A stretch of DNA of 45,593 nucleotides from Lyngbya sp. HA4199-MV5 (GCA_019359375.1 JAHHHL010000049.1:1-45593), one strand, 5' to 3'. Numbered from the stretch's first letter, positions 19,193 through 28,724 are shown. The notes: generated by a model not told the origin, from the sequence alone. Numbers and translations: made by a program.

Positions 19193-19434
19193 ACTCAAAT
19201 TATGCCGAAATGAGCCGCTCTGAATTGAAAGCCTATGTGCTGGAGCATCGAGATGACCTGGAAGCCATTCGGGCACTCTTCCATCATCCTGACGTAGCAG
19301 GGAAATGGACAAAGATGCCGCCGTTGGTTGATGAGAACGGTCAGCCAATTGAGGAAAACATTCGCTTTGCAGAAGAAGTTTTTCGGCGGCGGATGGAGGA
19401 AGACGAACAGAAGAAGCACGATCGCAACCCATGA
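19189..19434 (+). CDS. DUF6887-like small protein
   Basis: This 81-residue protein reads [23 protein letters not shown] in its first part and ends in a charged '[15 protein letters not shown]' tail. I associate the N-terminal block with the DUF6887 family, which is found next to DUF6888 in cyanobacteria. Both ends overlap neighbours: its ATG overlaps the DUF6888 stop, and its TGA (19432-19434) overlaps the ATG of rlmN (19431). Such tight coupling implies one transcript. A toxin-antitoxin-like or translation-related role is conceivable but unproven. Confidence 0.8.
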   Translation: MNSNYAEMSRSELKAYVLEHRDDLEAIRALFHHPDVAGKWTKMPPLVDENGQPIEENIRFAEEVFRRRMEEDEQKKHDRNP

Positions 19435-20606
19435 CCTCTTTGATTCACCCCAATCCGAAAACTAATCCATCTTCACCACTGCTGGGGAAATCGCTGGCTG
19501 AATTGACCGAATGGGTGCAGCAGCAGGGGCAGCGACCCTATCGGGGTAAGCAGTTGCATGAGTGGCTCTACCAGAAGGGTGTGCGATCGCTCACCGACAT
19601 TTCCGTTTTTTCCAAAGAATGGCGAGCTGAATTAGAAGGGGTAGAGATTGGGCGATCGACCCTCCACCATCGCTCCGCTGCCCCCGATGGCACCGTCAAG
19701 TTTCTCCTGCGTCTTTCTGATGGGCAGATCATTGAGACAGTAGGGATTCCGACGTTCAATTGGGAGCAAGCGGAGGCAGAAGGCAGAGGGCAGGAGGCAG
19801 AAGGAGAATGGAGCGAAACGACCTTATCCCTAGCAACTAACAACCAACAACCAACAACTAACAACTCTCTCACCCGCCTCACCGTCTGCGTCTCTTCTCA
19901 AGTCGGTTGCCCAATGGCGTGTGACTTTTGCGCGACGGGCAAGGGTGGCTTCGTGCGTAATCTAACCACAGCCGAAATTGTGGATCAGGTGCTGACGGTG
20001 CAAAATGACTTTCAGCATCGCGTCAGCAATGTAGTCTTCATGGGTATGGGCGAACCGTTGCTCAATACCGAGAATGTAGTAGCAGCATTGCGGTGTCTGA
20101 ATCAGGATGTAGGGATTGGGCAGCGCACCATGACGGTTTCGACAGTTGGTATTCCCAATCGGATCCGTAAGCTTGCCGCCAGTCAACTTCGTGCAACGCT
20201 TGCGGTCAGCCTTCACGCCTCGAATCAAGCCTTGCGAGAGAAACTCATTCCCAGCGCCAAGCACTATCCGCTAGAGGCACTGCTGGATGAGTGCCGTGAG
20301 TATGTGCAGCTTACAGGTCGGCGCGTGACGTTTGAATATATTTTGCTGGCAGGGCTGAATGATGAGCCAGAACATGCGATCGAGCTCGCCCAACATTTGC
20401 GAGGCTTTCAGAGCCACGTCAACCTGATCCCCTACAATCCCATTTCGGAAGTGGATTATCAGCGCCCCAGCCCTCAACGCATCCAAACCTTTGTAAATGC
20501 ACTGAAGGCAAAGCATATTGTGGTAAGCGTGCGCCAATCTCGCGGTCTTGCAGCCGATGCAGCCTGTGGGCAATTGCGCGCTTCTGCAACGAAGGCTTCA
20601 GCGTAA
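19431..20606 (+). CDS. rlmN: 23S rRNA (adenine(2503)-C(2))-methyltransferase RlmN
   Basis: RlmN is a radical-SAM enzyme that methylates C2 of A2503 in 23S rRNA and A37 of some tRNAs. The Fe-S motif C160-PMA-C164-DF-C167 is intact, as are '[20 protein letters not shown]', '[11 protein letters not shown]' and the C-terminal catalytic cysteine region 'DAACGQL'. The protein is 391 residues, longer than most RlmN. The excess is residues 108-148, between 'ETVGIPT' and '[12 protein letters not shown]', where the family normally has a short loop. That insert ([21 protein letters not shown]) is encoded by two short tandem DNA repeats. It lies on a surface loop before the radical-SAM core, so activity may be kept. 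Confidence 0.96.
   Translation: MTSLIHPNPKTNPSSPLLGKSLAELTEWVQQQGQRPYRGKQLHEWLYQKGVRSLTDISVFSKEWRAELEGVEIGRSTLHHRSAAPDGTVKFLLRLSDGQIIETVGIPTFNWEQAEAEGRGQEAEGEWSETTLSLATNNQQPTTNNSLTRLTVCVSSQVGCPMACDFCATGKGGFVRNLTTAEIVDQVLTVQNDFQHRVSNVVFMGMGEPLLNTENVVAALRCLNQDVGIGQRTMTVSTVGIPNRIRKLAASQLRATLAVSLHASNQALREKLIPSAKHYPLEALLDECREYVQLTGRRVTFEYILLAGLNDEPEHAIELAQHLRGFQSHVNLIPYNPISEVDYQRPSPQRIQTFVNALKAKHIVVSVRQSRGLAADAACGQLRASATKASA
19770..19870. repeat. Short tandem repeats inserted in frame in rlmN
   Basis: The first part (about 19775-19808) is the 'ggcagaaggcagagggcagg' family. The second (about 19836-19870) is the 'caactaacaaccaac' family, the complement of the repeat in the histidine kinase gene. 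Both are otherwise intergenic in this window. Confidence 0.8.
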
Positions 20607-20728
20607 ACTTGCCATTGTCTGCACAACAATCTTGCGCGATCGCGCAGACGTAAGACAGCCTGAATAATGGGCGCTTTCAATTAGTTGCGCCCCAACACTC
20701 CTACAGCGATCGCCACCCATCCAGCATC

Positions 20729-20908
20729 CTAGCGACGGGCATACAGACCAGGCGCATATGCCTCTATGACCCGTCCCGTTTGAGAACACGTCACCATCAA
20801 GTAGTCACAGGTCGAACATTGCGTTCTCGTCAAATGGTCAGCGTCGAGATAATACCGTTCGGCATGACTACCACAATTAGGGCAGTGAATCGCTAGTGCA
20901 GTAGGCAT
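20729..20908 (-). CDS. Small zinc-ribbon protein
   Basis: This 59-residue protein has two CxxC knuckles, 'HCPNCGSHAERYY' and 'QCSTCDYLMVTC', spaced as in a zinc ribbon. The ATG at 20908 (MPTALAIHCPNCG) gives a compact protein; a longer frame to 20944 adds 12 residues without obvious conservation. It is probably a metal-binding or nucleic-acid-binding small protein of a kind conserved in cyanobacteria. The specific function is unknown. Confidence 0.75.
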   Translation of the reverse strand: MPTALAIHCPNCGSHAERYYLDADHLTRTQCSTCDYLMVTCSQTGRVIEAYAPGLYARR

Positions 20909-21617
20909 ATTAATTTCTTTTGTCTTAAACACGGTTTGAAGCATGGATTTAGCGGACGATCGCCGTCCTTTACAGTTCTAAGTTGTTAACAAAGCGTATC
21001 AAAAGTAACTAAATCAAGGTTTAGGGAGAGAGAATTACGTCTCAGCTTATGCGTCTATTATGTCGGTATTTATGCTGGTTGGCAATCAAACTCCGGTTAG
21101 AGATCGATTGCTTTGCAGAGGTTCTGGTTGGGGATCAAAGTGTTTTGATGTTTTTAAGAATACGTAACTGTCTTTAAAGGGAAAAATCGTGACGGAATAT
21201 TAGTGATGAAGGTTACAATTCCTTTGAGAAACTTAACCATCATTCAAGATTCTCGCCGTTGTTAACGATCGTTAATTGTGTTGAAGGCTACAGGTTTAGT
21301 TGAACCCTTGGCTAAAGCGAAAGCCACCGAAAGCATGGAGTTGCTAATGCAGGGATTTGGTAGCGGAATATACGATTGCAAAAACATAACGATCGCAAAA
21401 GCAACTGACAGCGATCGCAGAAGTAATTGACAGGCGGACTGATTTCCCGATGGATTACGTAACTCTCGCTTTAATCAGCCATCAAGCAGCCTGAAAGCTT
21501 ACTGACACTGACGCAGCGTTCACGTTCGTGAAAGGTACCCTCTCGCCTCTGTACCCGATACCCTATCCCCCGTACCCTCATTACGAAAGAATCGCGACTC
21601 CAAACCCTGAGCCTTGC
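20909..21617. other. Gene-free spacer between the zinc-ribbon and DUF3067 genes
   Basis: I see no gene over roughly 700 bp. It contains a perfect 14-bp palindrome TTAACGATCGTTAA at 21262-21275, HIP1 octamers, and a short 'ctgtacccgataccctatccc' repeat tract at about 21540-21585. A plus-strand frame of about 41 codons from 21049 is unconvincing. Confidence 0.5.
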
Positions 21618-21935
21618 CTAAAAATCTTCTAGCAGCCATTCAGAGGCACGCTCACCCAGTTCAAGCGGAATGCTGACCGCTTTGCCTAACCGGGGGCGAT
21701 CGCGGGTTTGTTGAAGCGCCAGAGCGACCTGCTCGAAACTGCCCCAGGCTTGCAGGTGGCTGGCAACTTTGTCTAAATGCTCTAGATACTCCGCTTCGGT
21801 CAACGGAAAAGACACCTGTTCCAGGTACTTCCACATGACCAGAAACAAGATTTTGCCTTGAGTCCGTCGGAGCTGAATGTCGTAGGAGCGCCCCCACTTG
21901 TCCAGCAAAAGCTGGCGTAAGTCACGTCCGGTCAT
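21618..21935 (-). CDS. DUF3067 family protein
   Basis: This 105-residue protein is of the DUF3067 type, conserved in cyanobacteria and plastid-bearing plants. The N-terminal 'MTGRDLRQLLLDKWGRSYDIQLRR' block is followed by 'ILFLVMWKYLEQVSFPLTEAEYLEHLD', both recognisable. No catalytic motif or membrane segment is seen. It is divergent from petC-petA, an arrangement I believe is common in cyanobacteria, which hints at a photosynthesis-related role. The function is not established. Confidence 0.85.
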   Translation of the reverse strand: MTGRDLRQLLLDKWGRSYDIQLRRTQGKILFLVMWKYLEQVSFPLTEAEYLEHLDKVASHLQAWGSFEQVALALQQTRDRPRLGKAVSIPLELGERASEWLLEDF

Positions 21936-22274
21936 AGTGCTGCTGATCCCACAACTCCTCTCAGATTCACAGGAGTCGTTACCCGCTGCAAGGGGTACAA
22001 GCGGACTCGCCTGCGATCGTTAACATTTTGTATAAAACTGACCGCCCTCTACTTAGCTATGATGCTAGCGTCAAGAAATGTAATAATCTTAGTTACGTCC
22101 TCAGAAACGCGATGAGCCGCTGTGTGAGACGATTATGGCAGCGTTTGGTATGCCATGTCTGCAAAAGGGGCAGACAGCCGATCGACTGGAGCGCAGACCC
22201 AGTTTAACGCTCAATGCTTTTAGCGTTGCCCAAACCCTTCTTCAAGCCCTTTCTTAACAGAACTATACGTAGTC
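21936..22274. other. Divergent promoter region of DUF3067 and petC
   Basis: This 339-bp spacer has no convincing gene. AT-rich candidates such as TATGAT near 22060 and TAATAATC near 22080 could be promoter parts, but I cannot fix a -35/-10 pair. A 31-codon plus-strand frame from 22111 is noted but unsupported. Confidence 0.4.
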
Positions 22275-22814
22275 ATGACACAACTTTCTGGAGCTTCGGA
22301 TGTGCCCGATCTTGGGCGGCGACAGTTTATGAACCTTTTGCTAGTTGGTTCAGGAGCAGTCACCGTTTTGGGGATGCTGTATCCGGTTGTTAAGTACTTT
22401 ATTCCGCCTTCAAGCGGTGCCGCTGGTGGTGGAGCCACTGCCAAAGACGCACTTGGTAATGACATTCTGGTCAGTGATTTTGTGGCGAGCCATGCTGCTG
22501 GCGATCACGTTTTGGCTCAAGGGCTAAAAGGCGACCCTACCTATATCGTGATCAAAGAAGATAAAGCCCTGGCTGACTTTGGGATCAACGCGGTTTGTAC
22601 CCACCTGGGTTGCGTGGTGCCCTGGAATGCGGCTGAAAACAAGTTTAAGTGCCCCTGTCATGGCTCTCAGTACGATAGCAACGGCAAAGTTGTCCGAGGT
22701 CCAGCGCCGCTGTCGTTAGCGTTAGCTCACGCAACCGTTGCAGACAACAAGGTGAGCTTTACTCCCTGGACTGAGACTGATTTCCGCACGGGTGAAGATC
22801 CCTGGTGGGCTTAG
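22275..22814 (+). CDS. petC: Cytochrome b6f complex Rieske iron-sulfur subunit
   Basis: This 179-residue Rieske protein passes electrons from plastoquinol to cytochrome f in the thylakoid b6f complex. The N-terminus carries a twin-arginine-like RRQF followed by a membrane helix (about 19-42) that serves as an uncleaved anchor. A Gly/Ala-rich hinge follows at about 46-56. The [2Fe-2S] ligands are all present: C108-T-H110-L-G-C113 and C126-P-C128-H129. Length is typical. petA follows directly on the same strand, so the two are very likely co-transcribed. Confidence 0.98.
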   Translation: MTQLSGASDVPDLGRRQFMNLLLVGSGAVTVLGMLYPVVKYFIPPSSGAAGGGATAKDALGNDILVSDFVASHAAGDHVLAQGLKGDPTYIVIKEDKALADFGINAVCTHLGCVVPWNAAENKFKCPCHGSQYDSNGKVVRGPAPLSLALAHATVADNKVSFTPWTETDFRTGEDPWWA

Positions 22815-22876
22815 ATTTTTGGGTTCAGATCCTGCGGGTTTAGATCGGTGAATCGTTTGCTGAATGTCCTTTGCTC

Positions 22877-23875
22877 ATGACACGTTCGTTACAGATGAAA
22901 AAAATTCCTTTAGAGAGATTGATAGCCACCGTTGGGCTTTGCCGATCGACGGCTTTAGCAGTGTTGGCGATCGCAGTTTTCCTGACAGGTAGCCTTTCGC
23001 TGCCAGAAACTGCCGCCGCTTATCCAATTTTTGCTCAGCAGGGTTTCGAGAATCCCCGTGAGGCAACCGGGCGCATTGTTTGCGCCAACTGTCACTTAGC
23101 AGCAAAACCCACCGAAGTCGAAGTACCCCAGTCTGTTTTGCCTGACTCGGTGTTTGAGGCAGTGGTCAAAATTCCCTACAACACGGATGTGCAGCAGGTT
23201 GTTGGCGGCGGCGATAAAGGTCCTCTTAATGTCGGTGCGGTGCTAATGCTGCCTCAAGGCTTCAAGATTGCACCCGAAGATCGCATTCCTGAAGAGATGA
23301 AGGAAAAGGTGCAAGACCTGTACTTCCAGCCCTACAGCGAAGATAAAGAGAACATTGTGGTGATTGGTCCACTACCTGGTGAACAGTACCAGGAAATCGT
23401 GTTCCCCATCCTTTCGCCTGACCCCAAAACTGATAAATCGTTGCGGTTTGGTAAATACGCCGTGCATGTGGGCGGCAATCGCGGTCGTGGGCAAATTTAC
23501 CCCAATGGTGAAAAGAGCAACAACGCGGTCTATAACGCTTCTGAAGCAGGCACCATTATAAAAGTGACGAAGCCAGAAGACGGTGGCTACGAGGTCACGA
23601 TTCAGATGGATGATGGCAAAACAGTGGTTGATACCATTCCAGCCGGACCTGACCTCGTTGTGTCGGAAGGGCAAACGGTGAAAGCTGGTGATGCCTTGAC
23701 CGTGAATCCAAACGTAGGTGGGTTTGGTCAAGCGGATACCGAAATCGTCCTACAAAACCCCGATCGCATCAAAGCTCTGGTAGCGTTTTTTGGTGCTGTG
23801 ATCCTGTCTCAAATCATGCTCGTCTTGAAGAAGAAGCAGGTTGAGCGGGTACAGGAAGCCGAGATGAATTTCTAG
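22877..23875 (+). CDS. petA: Cytochrome f (apocytochrome f)
   Basis: This is the c-type haem subunit of the b6f complex, which reduces plastocyanin or cytochrome c6 in the lumen. A signal peptide ends in ETAAA before YPIFAQQ, so the N-terminal tyrosine can act as axial haem ligand. The haem motif C-ANC-H follows. A lumenal domain, rich in Gly/Asp with a KxxK-type patch, precedes the C-terminal membrane helix '[18 protein letters not shown]' and the stroma-facing tail [16 protein letters not shown] use the ATG at 22877; an ATG at 22895 is equally possible and neither has a clear Shine-Dalgarno. Confidence 0.97.
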   Translation: MTRSLQMKKIPLERLIATVGLCRSTALAVLAIAVFLTGSLSLPETAAAYPIFAQQGFENPREATGRIVCANCHLAAKPTEVEVPQSVLPDSVFEAVVKIPYNTDVQQVVGGGDKGPLNVGAVLMLPQGFKIAPEDRIPEEMKEKVQDLYFQPYSEDKENIVVIGPLPGEQYQEIVFPILSPDPKTDKSLRFGKYAVHVGGNRGRGQIYPNGEKSNNAVYNASEAGTIIKVTKPEDGGYEVTIQMDDGKTVVDTIPAGPDLVVSEGQTVKAGDALTVNPNVGGFGQADTEIVLQNPDRIKALVAFFGAVILSQIMLVLKKKQVERVQEAEMNF

Positions 23876-23912
23876 TCTTTAGGTTTGTCTCCGCACGATC
23901 AGGTTTGTTTCT

Positions 23913-23943
23913 AGGGATGGGCGATCGCCTGTCCCTTTTTTTT
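23913..23943 (+). terminator. Intrinsic terminator of petC-petA
   Basis: The stem agggatgggcga/tcgcctgtccct, closed at its centre by a HIP1 GCGATCGC palindrome, is followed by a run of nine Ts. It lies 38 bp after the petA stop. Confidence 0.85.
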
Positions 23944-24095
23944 GTACTAAAAGCTAAAGGATAAAGGCTGAAGGATAAAGGATAAAAGATTTCAACAGTC
24001 GCCAACGAACAGTGAACAGTGAATCAATCGACTTGACTAGGGGCTGTCATCAATTAATACTACACATTGCTTGCAGCAAGGGTTCCAGCCCCTAG

Positions 24096-24236
24096 GCAGT
24101 GTTTTAAAACCCTTTGGGTCGGTTCCTTGCCTCTTGGTGATCCCCCTAAATCCCCCTTCAAAAGGGGGACTTTGAACAATCTAGCTCCCTCCTTTTTAAG
24201 GAGGGTTGGGGAGGATCGAGGGTTTTAAAACACGCC
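24096..24236. mobile_element. 141-bp MITE nested in copy A
   Basis: The terminal inverted repeats gtgttttaaaaccct and agggttttaaaacac are perfect over 15 bp and extend imperfectly to the ends. CTAG flanks both sides (24092-24095 and 24237-24240), as expected for a target-site duplication. The left tip closely resembles the end of the IS5-like element at 45471. No gene is inside. Confidence 0.85.
24139..24217. repeat. Palindromic 'gatccccctaaatccccc' repeat inside the nested MITE
   Basis: Outer arms GATCCCCC and the GGGGAGGATC side pair imperfectly, with inner hairpins tcccccttcaaaaggggga and ccctcctttttaaggaggg. This repeat type is widespread in cyanobacterial genomes. Here it forms the core of the nested element. 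Confidence 0.6.
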
Positions 24237-24411
24237 CTAGCCTGGTGTGGTGGGACGGGCGTGACACTGCTGATATTGCAAGGTTTTGGAGTTAATTGAT
24301 GACACGCCCTAGTGACTGGACACTGATAGCTGTAGACTGACTGCTGACTGCTCAATCAACTCAAAACTCAAAACTCTTAACTTTCACCCCTCGCTCCTCA
24401 CCCCTCACTCC

Positions 24412-24843
24412 TCACTGAGATCGGTGGTGCGTCAACAGAGACTCGATCGCCCTTGCGGTTCTAAACTGCTCCCAGGTTGTGGCGATAAAGGCGACACGGC
24501 GTAAGCGCTGGCTAACGATCGGCTGCGACAATTTTTCTAAAGGAGCCAGGTTGAGCTTGCAGTAGCGCTGTTCACTCTTAGCATCCCTGGGCTGGTCGGG
24601 AAAAAGCTCCCAGCGGCAAACTTCACAAAGCTGGTTCACGCGAGCATAGTAGTGGATCGCATATGCTTCCGCGCCAAAGACTTTTGTTTGATAAAAGGCT
24701 AACCATTGAGGAGACCAGTAGCCCTGCTGTTTCAGCGTTTCAACCTGAGCGATCGGAATTCGATACCAATGCTGTGCATGGGCGATCGCCCAATCGTTGG
24801 GGCTGTTCATTACAGCGACAAGTACTTCACCACGGTAAGTCAT
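24412..24843 (-). CDS. Conserved-looking protein of unknown function
   Basis: This 143-residue soluble protein starts 'MTYRGEVLVAVMNSPNDWAIAHAQHWYRIP', continues with 'WLAFYQTKVFGAEAYAIHYYARV' and ends in a basic helix with His/Arg. The alternating aromatic pattern suggests a small beta-rich domain, perhaps PUA- or EVE-like, but I cannot name the family. It is divergent from ftsH across a 190-bp gap and follows the nested MITE. Codon use looks like that of its neighbours. Confidence 0.75.
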   Translation of the reverse strand: MTYRGEVLVAVMNSPNDWAIAHAQHWYRIPIAQVETLKQQGYWSPQWLAFYQTKVFGAEAYAIHYYARVNQLCEVCRWELFPDQPRDAKSEQRYCKLNLAPLEKLSQPIVSQRLRRVAFIATTWEQFRTARAIESLLTHHRSQ

Positions 24844-25033
24844 TCGTTAGGATGAGGTAAGGCAAAAAAGTACACAGACTTAGTGAACCCCGTTTTGGTA
24901 TGAGGTTGACAGGTCGTTCGTTGAACTTAGTGCCTGACCGACGATCCGCTATTCCTGAGATTAGGTTAATATTAGTTAACATCGATAGAATAGTGAAACA
25001 CTCCGCACCCCTAGATAAGGAGGACAAAACCCG

Positions 25034-26869
25034 GTGAATAAGCGGTGGAGAAATGTTGGACTGTACACGCTACTGGCGATCGTGGTCGTCTCGTTAGCGA
25101 CAGCGTTTTTTGATAATAAACCCCCCAGTCGGGAAACCTGGCGCTACAGCCAGTTTATTGAGAAGGTTCAAGAAGGCAAGATTGAGAAAGTTCGCATCAG
25201 CGCCGATCGCAGCATTGCGGTGGTACAAGATGGCAACAACCGGATCGTGGTGAACTTGCCAAATGATCCCGAACTCATCAATATTCTGACCTCGAATAAA
25301 GTTGATATTTCGGTGTTACCCCAGTCGGATGATGGGTTCTGGCTGAAGGCACTGAGCAGCCTGTTCTTCCCGGTCTTGCTGCTGGTGGGTTTGTTTTTCT
25401 TGCTGCGGCGTGCCCAGAGCGGACCAGGCAGTCAAGCGATGAACTTTGGCAAATCTAAAGCCAGAGTGCAAATGGAACCGCAGACTCAGGTAACGTTTAG
25501 CGATGTTGCTGGCATCGACCAGGCAAAGCTGGAACTGAGCGAAGTGGTAGATTTCCTCAAAAACGCCGATCGCTTTACGGCAGTAGGTGCCAAGATTCCT
25601 AAAGGTGTGCTGCTGGTTGGACCTCCGGGAACCGGGAAAACGCTTCTGGCTCGTGCAGTTGCGGGTGAAGCAGGCGTACCCTTTTTCTCCATCTCTGGCT
25701 CTGAGTTTGTGGAAATGTTTGTCGGGGTGGGCGCATCACGGGTGCGTGACCTGTTTGAGCAAGCAAAGTCTAACGCGCCTTGTATTGTCTTTATTGATGA
25801 AATTGATGCGGTGGGTCGCCAACGAGGTGCTGGTTTGGGCGGCGGTAACGATGAGCGGGAACAAACCCTCAACCAGTTGCTGACCGAAATGGACGGCTTT
25901 GAAGGCAATACAGGCATTATCATCATTGCGGCAACGAACCGTCCTGATGTGCTGGATGCTGCCCTTTTGCGTCCTGGTCGCTTTGACCGTCAGGTAGTGG
26001 TTGATCGCCCCGACTATGCGGGTCGGTTAGAAATCCTCAACGTTCATGCACGCGGCAAAACATTGTCAAAAGATGTGGATTTGGACAAAATCGCCCGTCG
26101 TACTCCTGGCTTTACGGGTGCTGACCTGTCCAACTTGCTGAATGAAGCCGCGATTTTGGCTGCACGTCGCAACTTGACCGAGATTTCGATGGATGAAGTG
26201 AACGATGCGATCGATCGCGTCCTCGCTGGACCTGAGAAGAAAGATCGGGTTATGAACGAAAAGCGCAAAGAGCTTGTGGCATACCATGAAGCGGGTCACG
26301 CCCTCGTTGGTGCGCTGATGCCTGACTATGACCCAGTACAGAAAATCAGCATTATTCCGCGTGGACGAGCTGGAGGTCTCACCTGGTTTACCCCTAGTGA
26401 AGACCGGATGGATTCGGGGTTGCTCTCTCGCTCCTATCTACAGAACCGGATGGCGGTCTCACTGGGCGGTCGGATTGCGGAAGAAATTGTTTACGGTGAA
26501 GCCGAAGTGACGACAGGTGCATCCAGTGACCTGCAACAGGTTGCTCGTGATGCCCGTCAGATGGTGACACGGTTTGGGATGAGCGATCGCCTGGGTCCTG
26601 TGGCACTGGGTCGTCAACAGGGCAATATGTTCCTGGGACGTGACATTGCGGCGGAGCGAGATTTCTCGGAAGAGACGGCTGCGGCGATCGACGACGAAGT
26701 TCGCAACCTGGTTGAACAGGCGTACCGCCGTGCAAAGGCTGTCTTGACTGGCAACCGCCATGTTTTAGATCAATTGGCTGCGATGCTGATTGAGAAAGAA
26801 ACAGTTGATTCTGATGAACTTCAGGAACTGCTGGCAAACAGTGATGTGAAGATGGCTTCGATCGCCTAG
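25034..26869 (+). CDS. ftsH: ATP-dependent zinc metalloprotease FtsH
   Basis: This is a membrane AAA+ protease that degrades damaged membrane proteins; cyanobacterial homologues act in photosystem II repair and iron regulation. Of 611 residues, membrane helices lie at about 8-26 and 108-125. The ATPase has Walker A GPPGTGKT (196-203), Walker B FIDEID (253-258) and the second-region-of-homology Arg in 'LRPGRFDRQ'. The zinc site HEAGH is at 418-422. The N-terminus resembles the FtsH1/FtsH3-type cyanobacterial proteins. The start is GTG, with AAGGAGG at 25017-25023 ten bases upstream. Confidence 0.97.
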   Translation: MNKRWRNVGLYTLLAIVVVSLATAFFDNKPPSRETWRYSQFIEKVQEGKIEKVRISADRSIAVVQDGNNRIVVNLPNDPELINILTSNKVDISVLPQSDDGFWLKALSSLFFPVLLLVGLFFLLRRAQSGPGSQAMNFGKSKARVQMEPQTQVTFSDVAGIDQAKLELSEVVDFLKNADRFTAVGAKIPKGVLLVGPPGTGKTLLARAVAGEAGVPFFSISGSEFVEMFVGVGASRVRDLFEQAKSNAPCIVFIDEIDAVGRQRGAGLGGGNDEREQTLNQLLTEMDGFEGNTGIIIIAATNRPDVLDAALLRPGRFDRQVVVDRPDYAGRLEILNVHARGKTLSKDVDLDKIARRTPGFTGADLSNLLNEAAILAARRNLTEISMDEVNDAIDRVLAGPEKKDRVMNEKRKELVAYHEAGHALVGALMPDYDPVQKISIIPRGRAGGLTWFTPSEDRMDSGLLSRSYLQNRMAVSLGGRIAEEIVYGEAEVTTGASSDLQQVARDARQMVTRFGMSDRLGPVALGRQQGNMFLGRDIAAERDFSEETAAAIDDEVRNLVEQAYRRAKAVLTGNRHVLDQLAAMLIEKETVDSDELQELLANSDVKMASIA

Positions 26870-26900
26870 CGTCAGTCGCTTCAACGCTTAATCAACGGGT

Positions 26901-26939
26901 TTAAGGGCGTGTTAGCAAGCTAGCACGTCCTTAATTTTT
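26901..26939 (+). terminator. Intrinsic terminator of ftsH
   Basis: A 16-bp stem ttaagggcgtgttagc/gctagcacgtccttaa with two wobble pairs and an AA loop is followed by TTTTT. It lies 32 bp after the ftsH stop. Confidence 0.8.
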
Positions 26940-27001
26940 GAGTGTAAATGGCTTAATCTTCGAGTGTAAATGCTGGGATGTGCCCTCATCTCCGATCATT
27001 C

Positions 27002-27466
27002 TCACCCAGGAGAAATAGGGAAGGATTCTTTTCCAGCGGTGGTTGATTGAAGCGTTGGCTTTTGAGCCGTCATCATCGGGGCGAGGGCTTTTGGTTGCTC
27101 CTTTTCAACCTCAATCGGGCTGGCTGAGTCAGGATTGACACGATATTCAGGTAGAGCATTCATGTCTCCCTGAGTGATGCGGACATGAACGACGCGATCG
27201 CGCAGGCTGATGCGTTCTACCAACTGATGATTGAGCAGCACAAAGCGCCAATGCTTGTGGGCATCGGGCTGTACAACGACGATCGCTAGCTGCCCCTGAT
27301 GAAGCACCAAGTTTCTCACATCTCCCACCGAAGTTCCGTAACGGTCTAAAACGGTAAAGTTGTCCAACCGCTCTCGCAGCACGTTCATTTTGGCAAGCAA
27401 CGATCGCTCCGGACGATGATGGGTTCCTGTCAAGGGAGACAATTCTTCCGGTAAGGCGTAGTTCAT
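27002..27466 (-). CDS. PRC-barrel-like protein
   Basis: The protein has about 154 residues from the ATG at 27466 (MNYALPEELSPLTG), which follows a GGAGG about 13 nt upstream. A longer frame to 27595 adds 43 residues that do not look conserved. The central part 'LDNFTVLDRYGTSVGDVRNLVLHQGQLAIVVVQP' has the strand pattern of a PRC-barrel, a small domain found in ribosome-maturation and photosynthetic proteins. A charged, low-complexity tail follows. It is convergent with ftsH. The function is unknown. Confidence 0.7.
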   Translation of the reverse strand: MNYALPEELSPLTGTHHRPERSLLAKMNVLRERLDNFTVLDRYGTSVGDVRNLVLHQGQLAIVVVQPDAHKHWRFVLLNHQLVERISLRDRVVHVRITQGDMNALPEYRVNPDSASPIEVEKEQPKALAPMMTAQKPTLQSTTAGKESFPISPG

Positions 27467-27755
27467 GGGCGAGTGACAACCTCCGTAAGCAACGACAGCA
27501 ATTGAGCGACAGTTTGAGATAGAGCGAACAGATACCCCTGAGAACAGCGTAGACAGAGTATGTGCAGTTACAACCGACACCTGAACCTGTACCATCCCGT
27601 TTGTCAGTAGTTGTGTTCAGTTAGTTGGGTTCAGCTACGGTTAACGGAGTACGCGGCTATCACACATTCTGTGGTGAAACAATGGGTTATTCAACCGTAA
27701 TGCATAACTTCGACTCCATCCGAAAGTAGGCATTGCTGACGATACGCCGTTGACT

Positions 27756-27859
27756 GGTCAAGTGAGGTGCGTTTGCATTTGAGGCAGAGGACAGGTTTCC
27801 TTCTGCCTCCTGCCCTCTGCCTCAAATGCAAACGCTTGTACCGCATTTAGAGGAAAACC
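27756..27859. repeat. Hairpin repeat element, copy 1 (perfect 22-bp stem)
   Basis: The arms at 27769-27790 and 27814-27835 are perfect complements over 22 bp, enclosing a 'ggcagaa'-type core. Outer flanks aagtgaggtgcg and gtaccgcattta are imperfectly inverted. A related copy lies at 35540-35667. It sits in the leader of the KDPG aldolase gene. Confidence 0.75.
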
Positions 27860-27934
27860 GCTATGTGTCGTTGACTGAGACCAAAGCCAACCGGGCGATC
27901 GTATGCTTGAACAAAGCGATTGTGTGACTGAATC

Positions 27935-28579
27935 ATGACTTTCCAGGACTGGCACACGCTTCTCCAGAAGTTTCGGGCGATCGCGGTGATTCGTGCGCCT
28001 CAGTTTGAGGTGGGCTACGCGATGGCAAAGGCAGCAGCAGCAGGAGGGATGCGGCTCATCGAAATTACCTGGGATAGCGATCGTGCGTCGGCGCTGATCC
28101 ACACACTGCGCCTGCAACTGCCCGACTGCACCATTGGCACGGGTACGATTCTGGACGAAGCCCAACTAAAGGCGGCGATCGCGGCGGGTGCCCAGTTTCT
28201 GTTTACGCCTCACGTCGCTCCCAGTTTGATTGAACGGGCCGTTGCCCAAGCGGTGCCGATTATTCCCGGTGCGCTTTCACCGACGGAAATTGTCAGTGCA
28301 TGGCAAGCCGGAGCTAGCAGCGTGAAAGTGTTTCCTGTGCAGGCGTTGGGTGGAGTCGCCTATATTCAAAGCCTGCAAGGTCCGCTAGGGCAGATTCCCT
28401 TGATTCCGACAGGTGGTGTAACGGTAGAAAATGCTCCGGCGTTCTTGGCGGCTGGTGCAGTAGCGGTTGGGCTTTCAAGCCATTTATTTCCCAAGCAAGC
28501 CGTGGCGGTGGGAGATTGGGACGCGATCGCACGGCAAGCGGCAACCCTAGTTGCACGCCTTCAGCCAAACAACGATTGA
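27935..28579 (+). CDS. eda: KDPG/KHG aldolase (2-dehydro-3-deoxy-6-phosphogluconate aldolase)
   Basis: This class I aldolase cleaves 2-keto-3-deoxy-6-phosphogluconate to pyruvate and glyceraldehyde 3-phosphate in the Entner-Doudoroff pathway, and can act on 4-hydroxy-2-oxoglutarate. The 214-residue TIM-barrel has E43 in 'LIEITWDS', the GTGTILDE strand, 'FTPHVAPSLIE' and the Schiff-base lysine K131 in 'SVKVFPVQALGG'. The phosphate-binding 'PTGGV' is present. No edd or other pathway gene is nearby. Several cyanobacteria carry eda without linked edd, so the role here is inferred. Confidence 0.92.
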   Translation: MTFQDWHTLLQKFRAIAVIRAPQFEVGYAMAKAAAAGGMRLIEITWDSDRASALIHTLRLQLPDCTIGTGTILDEAQLKAAIAAGAQFLFTPHVAPSLIERAVAQAVPIIPGALSPTEIVSAWQAGASSVKVFPVQALGGVAYIQSLQGPLGQIPLIPTGGVTVENAPAFLAAGAVAVGLSSHLFPKQAVAVGDWDAIARQAATLVARLQPNND

Positions 28580-28724
28580 GGACGATGACCTGCCTATGTT
28601 TAGACCCTACTTCAACTTATACACTCAGCGGCTCATCATCTGGGAAGGCAAAACGTCTGCTATGCGATTCTGATCTCAACAGTCGAAGCCCAACCTAAAC
28701 CCAACTTGAGTCTTTGCAATTCAA

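Larger units (their letters stand above)
24037..24312. mobile_element. CTAG-bounded element, copy A, interrupted by a second element
   Basis: The outer element is 276 bp and becomes 131 bp once the 145 bp of inserted sequence plus duplicated CTAG is removed. Ends are ctaggggctgtcatcaatta and its complement-like taattgatgacacgccctag. The left half also has a perfect 10-bp inverted repeat, CTAGGGGCTG/CAGCCCCTAG. There is no coding capacity, so it is a MITE-like non-autonomous element. Related copies are at 31994-32124, 38523-38654 and 45340-45470. Confidence 0.88.

Noticed and set aside
24096-24236. Possible CRISPR-like repeat unit in the palindromic region
   Set aside because: There are no regularly spaced identical repeats or spacers; the structure is a MITE with terminal inverted repeats.
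24372-24415. 'ctcctcacccctcactcctcac' resembling the single-stranded core of the Yfr1 small RNA
   Set aside because: It is part of a simple repeat tract and lacks the flanking Yfr1 stem and terminator.
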